A DNA stretch of 64,000 nucleotides from Salinisphaera sp049568105 (GTDB taxonomy: Bacteria; Pseudomonadota; Gammaproteobacteria; Nevskiales; Salinisphaeraceae), in contig NZ_CP145335.1 of NCBI RefSeq assembly GCF_049568105.1, positions 1,364,001 to 1,428,000 on the forward strand, given 5' to 3'. The notes below the pieces were generated by a model. It ran no database searches, was not told where the DNA came from, and was given only the letters and a program-made list of their open reading frames with translations. Shown here piece after piece: positions 54,843 through 62,830 of this stretch (positions are counted from its first letter, which is position 1; every line of letters starts with the position of its first letter). Position numbers and translations under genes: made by a program.

Positions 54843-55456
54843 ACCCGAGCTGTGATGAATACGCCCGCCGCGTGCCCGGCATCGGCCGGTTGGCGCTACG
54901 CCCCTTCGACATCGGCCGCCACGCCGGTGTCGCTCATCGCTGGCTGACCAGCGAGCACGCGCGTTTCTGGGGCATGCAGGATCAAAGTGCGGCCGAAACG
55001 GTGGATTATTTCGCGGCCATCCAGCGCGCGACCACCCACCAGGCGCTGATCGGTCTGCATAACGACCAGCCCGCGTTTTTGCTCGAAAGCTATGAGCCGG
55101 CCGCCGAGCCCATCGGCGCCCATTATCCGGTAGCGTCCGGCGATCGCGGCTTTCATATCCTGATCGCGCCGCCGACCCAGCCGATTCATTTATTTACCTG
55201 GGCGGTCTTCGCACTGGTGGTGGACTGGCTGTTCAGCGATCCGGCCGTCGCCCGGCTGGTGGTCGAGCCGGATGTGGCCAACCAGGCGATCCATACCCTC
55301 AATCGGCGGGCTGGCTTTTGTTATCGCGAGCGCATCGCACTGGCGGATAAAACCGCATGGCTGGCGACCTGTACCGAGCTCGATCACGACCGGGCGATGA
55401 TCCAACTGACCAGCGCCCAGGCCCGAGTCTGTGGGCGTATCGGAGTGCCGGCATGA
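54839..55456 (+). CDS. desC: Hydroxamate acyltransferase, DesC-like (GNAT)
   Basis: A 205-residue GNAT-fold protein of the IucB/RhbD/AlcB type. It has 'LALRPFDIGRHAGVAHRWL', 'HARFWGMQ', 'GDRGFHILIAPP', 'FTWAVFALVVDWLF' and 'VVEPDVANQAIHTLNRRAGF', the acyl-CoA site. It would transfer an acetyl or succinyl group to the hydroxylamine made by DesB. It starts inside the desB stop and its own stop overlaps the desD ATG. Confidence 0.9.
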   Translation: MNPSCDEYARRVPGIGRLALRPFDIGRHAGVAHRWLTSEHARFWGMQDQSAAETVDYFAAIQRATTHQALIGLHNDQPAFLLESYEPAAEPIGAHYPVASGDRGFHILIAPPTQPIHLFTWAVFALVVDWLFSDPAVARLVVEPDVANQAIHTLNRRAGFCYRERIALADKTAWLATCTELDHDRAMIQLTSAQARVCGRIGVPA

Positions 55457-57297
55457 GTTGCCAATGTCTGACCGCGACAGTACGTAGCGCCGCCCACCTG
55501 ACGCCACAGCGCTGGGCCGAAGTCAACGCGGCGCTGGTGGCCAAGATCATCGGCGAATTCGCCCACGAAGGCTTGTTCGAACCGCGCTGCCTGGACCAGA
55601 CCGTCGCCGACGCGACCCAGCCAGTCTGCTACGAAATCCACAACGATACCGGCCGGGTTCGCTATCGGTTCACGGCCCGTCGATTCTGGCTGTACCACTG
55701 GCAGGTCGAACCGGCGACCATCGAGCGCGAGGTCGACGGCCAGGCTGCGCTCGTCGATGCCGGCGCCTTGTTCGTCGATTTCAAAACCGTGCTCGGTCTG
55801 ACGGGTGAGCGCTTGGCCCTGTATCTACAGGAGATCGCGAGCACCCGCTACAGTGCTGCCTACAAGCGCAGCGCAGCGCGGCTATCGGCCGCCGAGCTGG
55901 CCCGGGCTGATTTTCAGACCGTCGAATCTGCGATGACCGAGGGGCATCCCGCGTTCGTGGCCAACAACGGCCGGATCGGCTTCGACGGCGACGATTTCGC
56001 GGCTTATGCGCCGGAAGCTGCGCACCCGATTCGGCTGATCTGGGTCGCGGCCCATCGCAGTCGGGCAGAATTTTCGGTTGCGGCCGATCGTAGCGTGGCC
56101 TCGCATCTGGCCGACGAGCTGGATGCCTCTACCCGCCAGCGTTTTGCCGATCAGCTCATCGAACTCGGCCTGGCGCCGGCCGACTACCATTTCTTGCCGG
56201 TACATCCCTGGCAGTGGCAGAACAAGCTGGTATTCGCCTATGCCGACGAAATCGCTACCCGGCATCTCGTGCATCTTGGCTTTGCGCCGAATGCCTATCA
56301 GGCCCAGCAGTCGATTCGGACGCTGTTCAACCACGACGCGCCGACGCGCTGCTACGTCAAGACCAGCCTGTCGATCCTCAACATGGGCTTCGCCCGCGGC
56401 CTGTCGCCTTATTATATGGCCGGCACGCCGGCGATCTGCGATTGGCTGGCCGAGTTGATCGACGGTGATGCCTACTTGGCCGAGCGCGGTTTTTCGATAC
56501 TACGGGAGGTGGCCGCGATCGGTTATCGGCACCCGCAATTCGAAGCCGGGCTGGCCCGTACCGACGGCGCCAACAAGATGCTGTCGGCGCTGTGGCGTGA
56601 ATCGCCGGTCGAGCGGATCGGCGAGGGCGAGCGCTTGATGACCATGGCCGCGCTGCTACATCGCGACTATGCCGGCGATTCGGTCATCGGTGCCTTGATC
56701 GAGGCTTCAGGGCTATCGACCGAGGCCTGGCTGGATCGCTATCTGGATGCCTATTTCGGCCCGATCCTGCATTGTTTTTACGCCCATGATCTGGTGTTCA
56801 TGCCACACGGCGAGAACCTGATTCTGGTATTGCGTGAGCACGCCGTGGACCGCGTGATCATGAAAGATATTGCAGAAGAGATCGCAGTCATGGACCCGCA
56901 GGCCGAACTGCCCGAGGCAGTATCGCGAATCGCTGTCCCCGTGCCTGACGAACTACGCACGTTGTCGATTTTCACCGATCTGTTCGATCTCATCTTCCGC
57001 TATATCGCGCCGATCCTGGCGGTCGAGCGCGACTATCCGCAGTCTGTGTTCTGGCAGCGGGTGGCCGCCTGCATCGAGCGTTATCAACAGGCCCATCCCG
57101 AGTATGGCGACAAGTTCGAAGCCTACGACCTGTTTGCGCCGGACTTCCGGCGCTCCTGTCTGAACCGGCTGCAGTTGGCCAATAGCCGTCAGATGCTGGA
57201 TCTGGCCGATCCGACTGCGAGCCTGCAATTCGTCGGCTGGCTGACCAACCCGGTTGCGCGTGTCGACAGCTGGCCAGCGACCCCGGTCGATCCATGA
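55453..57297 (+). CDS. desD: NIS siderophore synthetase, DesD-like (IucA/IucC family)
   Basis: A 614-residue ATP-dependent synthetase that joins, and may cyclise, hydroxamate units. It has 'GHPAFVANNGRIGF', 'FLPVHPWQWQNK', 'RCYVKTSLSILNMGFARG', the 'HDLVFMPHGENLILVL' metal/ATP block and the C-terminal 'SCLNRLQLANSRQML'. The last is close to DesD rather than IucA or IucC. With desABC this predicts a desferrioxamine, bisucaberin or putrebactin-like product. The stop is followed at once by a strong stem-loop. Confidence 0.92.
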   Translation: MSCQCLTATVRSAAHLTPQRWAEVNAALVAKIIGEFAHEGLFEPRCLDQTVADATQPVCYEIHNDTGRVRYRFTARRFWLYHWQVEPATIEREVDGQAALVDAGALFVDFKTVLGLTGERLALYLQEIASTRYSAAYKRSAARLSAAELARADFQTVESAMTEGHPAFVANNGRIGFDGDDFAAYAPEAAHPIRLIWVAAHRSRAEFSVAADRSVASHLADELDASTRQRFADQLIELGLAPADYHFLPVHPWQWQNKLVFAYADEIATRHLVHLGFAPNAYQAQQSIRTLFNHDAPTRCYVKTSLSILNMGFARGLSPYYMAGTPAICDWLAELIDGDAYLAERGFSILREVAAIGYRHPQFEAGLARTDGANKMLSALWRESPVERIGEGERLMTMAALLHRDYAGDSVIGALIEASGLSTEAWLDRYLDAYFGPILHCFYAHDLVFMPHGENLILVLREHAVDRVIMKDIAEEIAVMDPQAELPEAVSRIAVPVPDELRTLSIFTDLFDLIFRYIAPILAVERDYPQSVFWQRVAACIERYQQAHPEYGDKFEAYDLFAPDFRRSCLNRLQLANSRQMLDLADPTASLQFVGWLTNPVARVDSWPATPVDP

Positions 57298-57340
57298 CGC
57301 TATGCCGGCCCGGCGATCGGCTGGGCCGGCATAGCGGTTT
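57298..57340 (+). terminator. Stem-loop terminating the des-like operon
   Basis: A perfect 14-base stem (CGCTATGCCGGCCC with GGGCCGGCATAGCG) and 11-base loop start on the base right after the desD stop, followed by GTTTGGG. The T tract is short, so some read-through into the next gene is possible. Confidence 0.65.
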
Positions 57341-57536
57341 GGGTGCGATGTCGTAGTCAAAGCCCGGATTGGCCATAGCCGGCCGCACGAGCACGGTTTT
57401 TCCGACGAACGTATCTAGGCCGCTGCCCCGAATGAGCATAGATTGAGTCCTGGCGCCTCGCGGTTGTGACGCCGTCGATCAATGCGCAGAACCGGCGAGG
57501 ACAGCGCGTTTTCGTTCGTTCAACCGAGGCAGGCTC

Positions 57537-59219
57537 ATGCTCGTTCGTCAACCGAATCAAAACACCCAGGACGGCGATATCGTCGTCGAAAACGAAGGCT
57601 GGGCCAGTCGCCGGCTGGTATTGGCCCGCGATGGTCTGGACTACTCGCTGCACGACACCATGATGCATGCCGGTAGTACGACCGTACTCGACTATCCGCA
57701 CCATCTGGAGTCGGCCTATTGCATCGCCGGCGAAGGCGAGCTGGAAGATCTCACCACTGGCGAGCGCCACCTGCTTGGCCCGGGCACGGTTTACAGCATG
57801 GGCCACGGCGATCGCATTCGCCTGCAGGCCCATACCGATGTGCGCCTGATCTGTGCGCTGACCCCGGCGTTGACCGGTCGCGAACAGCTCAGCGAGGGCG
57901 GCGGTTATCCGCTGGCTCCCGAGGCACGGCCGGCGCTACGCAAGAAAAACCTGTTCGTGGTCAATCTCAACGAATTCAACCTGGGCCGGCTGCAGTCCAT
58001 TCGCAACGCCGAGAATTACAACTTTCTCAAGCTGTTGGACGGCACCGACGTGCTTGAGCAAACGCACTACGATATCGATCGCATCCTGGCCAAGGCACGG
58101 GCCCAGCTGCAGCAATACCCGGGCCAGGTGGACGGCCTGATCCACTATATCGACTTCCCCGTCAGTACTACGGTGCCGATTCTGTGCCGTGAGTTCGGTC
58201 TGCCTTCGGCGTCTTTGGAGGCCGTGCTCAAATGCGAGCACAAGTTCTGGAGCCGCTACGAGCAGCGCCAGTGCATTGCCGATCATATTCCGCAGTTCGC
58301 GGCCTTCGACCCGTTCGATGACCAGGCGCTGGATAAGCTGGGCCTGGATTTCCCGTTCTGGGTCAAGCCGATTAAGTCGTTTTCGTCGTATCTGGGGTTC
58401 CGGATCAACAATCGTGACGACTGGGATCATGCGATCGCTGAGATTCGTGCCCATATCGGTCGTTTCGAAGGACCATTCGATAAGTTGCTCGAGCGGGTGC
58501 GTATGCCCGAGGAGGTCGCCAGCATCGGCGGCGGCGATTGCATCGCCGAATCGATCATCGGCGGTCGAATGTGCACCCAGGAAGGTTTCGTGCACAAGGG
58601 CCGGCTGCGGGTTTATGGCACGGTGGATTCGATGCGCGAGCCCAATGGCTCGTCGTTTGCCAGCTATCAGTATCCGTCGCGTCTGCCGGCCCGGGTACGT
58701 AAGCGTATGACCGAGATCGTCGAGACTTTCATGGCGCATATCGGCTACGACAACGCGCCGTTCAACGTCGAATTCTTCTGGGATGCCAACACTGACCAGA
58801 TCTGGCTGTTGGAGGTCAATCCACGCATCTCGGAGTCGCACGCCGATCTGTTTCGCAAAGTCGATGGCGCCTCGCACCACGAGATCGCGACCGACCTGTC
58901 GTTGGGCGCCCGTCCGCGCCTGCCGTATCGCGACGGCGAATTCGCCCACGCCGGCAAGTTCTTCATCCGGGCCTATCGCGATGCCCTGGTCAAGGCCGTA
59001 CCTGGGCCGGAGGCGTTGGCCGAAGTTGCGCGGCATCTACCGGACACGATCGTGCGCATCATGCCGCGACCGGGCCAACGGCTGTCCGAGCTCATGGATC
59101 AGGACAGCTACAGTTATACGCTGGCGATCATGTGGATCGGGGCCGCCTCGCCGGCTAAGCTGCAGCGCAATTTCGAGCGGGCGGTGGAACTGCTGGAGTT
59201 CGACCTGGAGCCGGTGTAG
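57537..59219 (+). CDS. Ectoine-synthase-like cupin fused to ATP-grasp ligase
   Basis: A 560-residue fusion. Residues 1-130 match ectoine synthase EctC along its whole length, including 'WASRRLVL', 'HHLESAYCIAGEGELE', 'GTVYSM' and 'PALTGREQ'. Of the EctC iron ligands Glu and Tyr are kept (Glu58, Tyr86), but the His is Ile94. Several substrate-pocket residues are kept (Trp22, Ser24, Thr41, Cys106, Glu116). After a linker, residues about 140-550 are an ATP-grasp ligase with the ATP lysine in 'FWVKPIKSFSSYLGF' and metal ligands in 'FNVEFFWDA' and 'LLEVNPRIS'. ATP-grasp enzymes join a carboxylate to an amine or thiol. The product is unknown. A paralogue without the cupin lies at 62831-64000. Confidence 0.88.
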   Translation: MLVRQPNQNTQDGDIVVENEGWASRRLVLARDGLDYSLHDTMMHAGSTTVLDYPHHLESAYCIAGEGELEDLTTGERHLLGPGTVYSMGHGDRIRLQAHTDVRLICALTPALTGREQLSEGGGYPLAPEARPALRKKNLFVVNLNEFNLGRLQSIRNAENYNFLKLLDGTDVLEQTHYDIDRILAKARAQLQQYPGQVDGLIHYIDFPVSTTVPILCREFGLPSASLEAVLKCEHKFWSRYEQRQCIADHIPQFAAFDPFDDQALDKLGLDFPFWVKPIKSFSSYLGFRINNRDDWDHAIAEIRAHIGRFEGPFDKLLERVRMPEEVASIGGGDCIAESIIGGRMCTQEGFVHKGRLRVYGTVDSMREPNGSSFASYQYPSRLPARVRKRMTEIVETFMAHIGYDNAPFNVEFFWDANTDQIWLLEVNPRISESHADLFRKVDGASHHEIATDLSLGARPRLPYRDGEFAHAGKFFIRAYRDALVKAVPGPEALAEVARHLPDTIVRIMPRPGQRLSELMDQDSYSYTLAIMWIGAASPAKLQRNFERAVELLEFDLEPV

Positions 59220-59487
59220 CCCTAGCAACGCTTGGGCGGCTGGCGCAGACGATCGTTGGCGGCTGGACGAAGCAGGCCCGGCAGTCTGTCTTGGCACGCT
59301 TGCCGGCTGGGCAAGCGCCAGCTCCGCACGGCGTAGGTGAGCCTTCTGAAAGCGCTATAACTGTACTGGCGCGCCAGGCGACCGGCTGGCGCGGTCGGGC
59401 CGACGATGCAACGTCGAGCCGGTCTTGCTGCCGATCCGAGCGAGAGCTTAAGGCGACGCTCTCGTCGTTCGCCCTAGGCCAGCGCCA

Positions 59488-60780
59488 TCAACCGTGGAAG
59501 GCCAGCGTTTCGCGATCGCAGGCAAGCAGGCGTTCGGTGGCGATGACCAGGGCCCGCGCGACCCGGGCGGTATTGCTCAGCGAGACCCATTCATCCGCGG
59601 CATGGGCCTGTTCGATATCGCCGGGGCCATAGACCACCGTGGGCACATTGCCTACCCGTACCCAGGCCGACATATCGCAGCCGTAGGGAGCTGCCGATAC
59701 GGTCGGTGGTTCGCCGAATTCGGTGGCTGCGGCTTCGCGCAGGGCGTCGATCAGCGGATGGTCGAGCCGGGTGGCCGAAGAGCCGAAACCGGCCGCACGC
59801 CAGTGCACCCGAGGCGGGTGCGTGGCCAGCCAGGGATGCCCGGCCACGCCTTTGGCCAGGGTGCGTTCGAAGCGGGCCTTGGCCTCGTCTGTGGTCTCGT
59901 TCAGGGTCACGCCGATCCGGACCTCGACCTCCAGCCGATCCATGACCGACGACGACCACTGGCCACCGTGGACCGTGCCTACGCTGGTGGCATAGGGCAG
60001 CCTGAGTTCTTGCATCAGCGGATGGGTCTCGGCGGCGTTGAGCGCCTGTTCGGCATCGCGCAGGATCTGGTGCACAGCGAGATAGTGGTCGAGGGCGTTT
60101 TCGCCCATCAGACGGCGGCTGGCATGGGCCGACAGACCGTTGATCTCGATCCGGCAGGACATGGCTCCGGCGTGGGCGACGATCAATTCCGGCCGGCCGG
60201 CTTTTTCCGTGGGCTCGGTCACGATCGCGGCATCCGCGATCCAGCCGCGCCGGATTGCCGATAGGGTGCCGAGGCCACTGTCCTCCTCGGCCGGAACGGC
60301 GACCAGCACGACGCGCCCGGCGAAATCCCGCGAGCCGTGGGCAAAGGTTTCGAAGGCGGCCAGGGCGGCGATCAGGCCGGATTTCATATCGGCAGCCCCG
60401 CGCCCGTACAGACGGTCGTCATCGACCACGCCGGCAAAGGGATCGCGGCTCCACTGGTTATAGTCGCCGGGCGGCACGACATCGACATGGCCGGTCAGCA
60501 GGATGGTCGGGCCTGGGCGTTGGCCGCGAATCATGCCGGCCACGCAGGGTATCCAGGCGCGCTCGATTTCGTGGCCGGGATAGGCCGGGTCGGTCACCAT
60601 CTTGGCGATACCGTCGTACCAGTAGTCGACTTCGGCGCCAGCTTCCGACAGCCAGTCGGCAATACGCCGGATCGCGGCTTCTTCGTCGCCGGTCATCGAG
60701 GGAATGCGTACCAGATCGACCAGACGTTCCCGTAGCCGCTCTTCGTCGATCAGATGGGTGCGTTGTTGTTGTGCCACCAT
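59488..60780 (-). CDS. M20-family metallopeptidase/deacetylase (ArgE/DapE-like)
   Basis: A 430-residue di-zinc hydrolase. It has 'LTGHVDVVPPGD', 'LYGRGAADMKSGLIAAL', 'VPAEEDSGLGT', 'VTEPT' and a late 'EQAHAADEWV', which supply the complete His/Asp/Glu ligand set. A lid domain sits near residues 190-300. Family members remove acyl groups from amino acids or split small peptides. An AGAGGG site precedes ATG 60780, which is 14 bases after the upstream stop. It is the last gene of the minus-strand operon and converges on the cupin-ATP-grasp gene. Confidence 0.9.
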   Translation of the reverse strand: MVAQQQRTHLIDEERLRERLVDLVRIPSMTGDEEAAIRRIADWLSEAGAEVDYWYDGIAKMVTDPAYPGHEIERAWIPCVAGMIRGQRPGPTILLTGHVDVVPPGDYNQWSRDPFAGVVDDDRLYGRGAADMKSGLIAALAAFETFAHGSRDFAGRVVLVAVPAEEDSGLGTLSAIRRGWIADAAIVTEPTEKAGRPELIVAHAGAMSCRIEINGLSAHASRRLMGENALDHYLAVHQILRDAEQALNAAETHPLMQELRLPYATSVGTVHGGQWSSSVMDRLEVEVRIGVTLNETTDEAKARFERTLAKGVAGHPWLATHPPRVHWRAAGFGSSATRLDHPLIDALREAAATEFGEPPTVSAAPYGCDMSAWVRVGNVPTVVYGPGDIEQAHAADEWVSLSNTARVARALVIATERLLACDRETLAFHG

Positions 60781-60794
60781 GCCCTCTACGCGAC

Positions 60795-62816
60795 TCAGAC
60801 TTGGTCCCGCGGGACGGTGATATTCCACTCGTCCTCATAGACCGGCTCATCGGATTCGAAGGCTTCGAGTCGTGCATGGATATAGAAGTTGTTCTCGTCG
60901 GCAGTCATGTGGGTACGGGTTTCAGTACGCACATCCCAACCATCGCGTTTGAAGGCGAGTGTCCATTCGGTTTCGCCTTCGGCCGAATACACATCGTTGC
61001 CGATCGCCGAGTAGCGTTCGTGGCCGCGTTTTTGGAGCTGGGTGCCGGTTTCCTCGATCACGTAGATGCCTTCGGAATCGATGATGTCGAGACAGAACTG
61101 GCCGGTATTGAGGTTCTGGATGATGCGCCAGTCGTTGACCGCCGGTTCGATGATCGTGTTCTCGGCCGGCATCGAGCCGGTTGGGCGGGGCAGCGAGGGC
61201 AGGTCGGCATCTTCTTCGCGCAGCGGGCGGACCGGCAGAATCAGCGTACTGTTCGCGGGATAGACCGTGATCGTGACCGGCTCCGGCGACGGCCAGGCCA
61301 ACGGCCAGTAGGACGACGATAACGACAAGCGTATCCGGTGCCCGGCCGGAAAACGCTGGGCGACATCGTTGAGCTTGAGCCGGATGCGATAGCGCTCGCC
61401 GGGCTCGAGCAGTTCTGGATGCTCGTGCGAATCCCGATGGTTGAGATTGAATACGGTATAGGTTACCCGGGTGACGCTGCCGTCGGGGCGGACATCGTTG
61501 AGGCGGGCAGCGATCATGGCGATCGGTTTGTCTACCGCAAGCTCCAGATCGACCTCGACTGCACCGAGGATTTCGACCGGTTTATCCAGTGGCTTGGTGT
61601 CGAACACCAGCGAGCCGGCATCGTCGGCGCGCTGATCGCCGGCCAGATCCGGCCCATCGGCATAGGAACACCATTTGCCCCCCTGTAGGCCGGTGAACAG
61701 TGGCGAGCGGAGCCGCCGCGCGGGCGCTGCCGGTTCGGGCGGGGTGTCGGTCAGGGTGGCTGCGCCCAGAGCCAGGCGGTGCGATTCGATATTGGCCGAG
61801 GGCCAGCCGGGCTCGCCCACCCAGCGTCCGGGACGGACCTCGTAACTGCGTTGCGGCGGGGCAGAATCCTGCATCCAGGCGCGTAGCGCCGGTTCTTGCA
61901 TGATGCCGGTATCGACCCCCTTGAGCCAGTGATCCCACCAGCGCAGCGATTCCTGCAGAAAACCGATCGCTGGGCCGGCTTCGCCGAGATGCGGATAGCG
62001 ATGGCTCCAAGGCCCGACCAACCCCTTGACCGGGGCTTCGACGTTGGCCAACAGTCGGAACACGGCATTCGAATAACCATCTGCCCAGCCAGAGACCGCA
62101 TAGATCGGGCAGCGAATCTGGGCAAAGTCTTCGCAGACCGAGCCGTGCTTCCAGAAATTGCCGCGATGCTGGTGTCGAGTCCATTGATCCAGCCACAGAC
62201 CCGAGCCCTTGAGCCGGTCGTACCACATGCGTCGCCAATCGTCGCCGACCACGGCCGGGTCCGGCGGACAGGAGGTGCCCGCGAACATGATCGAGGCCCA
62301 GGATAGATTGTCGAGCAGCATGCAGCCGCCCATATAGTGCACATCGTCGGCATAGCGATCGTCGGTCGAGCAGACCGTGATCACTGCCTTGAGGGCTTCC
62401 GGCTGTAGGGCCGCGATCTGCAGGCCGTTGAAGCCGCCCCAGGAAATGCCGATCATGCCGACATTGCCGTCGCACCAGGGCTGCTCGGCCAGCCAGTTGA
62501 TGATGGCCACGCCGTCGGTCAGCTCAGCGACCGTGTATTCGTCGGTGAGTACGCCCTCGGAGTCACCGGAGCCGCGTATATCGACTCGTACCGAGGCATA
62601 GCCGTGGCCGGCGAAATAGGGGTGGTTCAGATCGTCGCGCGGTCGGGTGTGGTCGGATTTGCGGTAGGGAATGTATTCCAGGATCGCTGGCACCGGGTTG
62701 TCTTCGGCGTTCTCGGGCAGCCATACCCGAGCCGCCAGGCGCACACCATCGGCCATGGTGATCCAGACATCTTCCAGTTCAGTGACCGGATGGGGGAAAA
62801 GCCGTGTACGTCGCAT
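60795..62816 (-). CDS. CocE/NonD-type serine hydrolase (X-Pro dipeptidyl-peptidase superfamily)
   Basis: A 673-residue alpha/beta hydrolase. The N-terminal part has 'MADGVRLAARVWLP', 'VDIRGSGDSEG', the nucleophile elbow 'GISWGGFNGLQ', the Asp in 'VSGWADGYSN' and the His in 'GPWSHRYPH', so the triad is intact. A C-terminal jelly-roll domain follows from about residue 380, with an extra 130-residue beta-rich tail. Relatives hydrolyse esters, acyl-amino-acid bonds or N-terminal dipeptides. There is no signal peptide. GGAG precedes ATG 62816, 14 bases after the ATP-grasp stop. Confidence 0.88.
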   Translation of the reverse strand: MRRTRLFPHPVTELEDVWITMADGVRLAARVWLPENAEDNPVPAILEYIPYRKSDHTRPRDDLNHPYFAGHGYASVRVDIRGSGDSEGVLTDEYTVAELTDGVAIINWLAEQPWCDGNVGMIGISWGGFNGLQIAALQPEALKAVITVCSTDDRYADDVHYMGGCMLLDNLSWASIMFAGTSCPPDPAVVGDDWRRMWYDRLKGSGLWLDQWTRHQHRGNFWKHGSVCEDFAQIRCPIYAVSGWADGYSNAVFRLLANVEAPVKGLVGPWSHRYPHLGEAGPAIGFLQESLRWWDHWLKGVDTGIMQEPALRAWMQDSAPPQRSYEVRPGRWVGEPGWPSANIESHRLALGAATLTDTPPEPAAPARRLRSPLFTGLQGGKWCSYADGPDLAGDQRADDAGSLVFDTKPLDKPVEILGAVEVDLELAVDKPIAMIAARLNDVRPDGSVTRVTYTVFNLNHRDSHEHPELLEPGERYRIRLKLNDVAQRFPAGHRIRLSLSSSYWPLAWPSPEPVTITVYPANSTLILPVRPLREEDADLPSLPRPTGSMPAENTIIEPAVNDWRIIQNLNTGQFCLDIIDSEGIYVIEETGTQLQKRGHERYSAIGNDVYSAEGETEWTLAFKRDGWDVRTETRTHMTADENNFYIHARLEAFESDEPVYEDEWNITVPRDQV

Positions 62817-62830
62817 CGCCAGTCGCTCCT

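Noticed and set aside
59220..59487. Bidirectional terminator between the convergent ATP-grasp fusion and M20 genes
   Set aside because: A hairpin at 59298-59316 (GCTTGCC/GGCAAGC) exists but has no T tract on either side, so it is not called.
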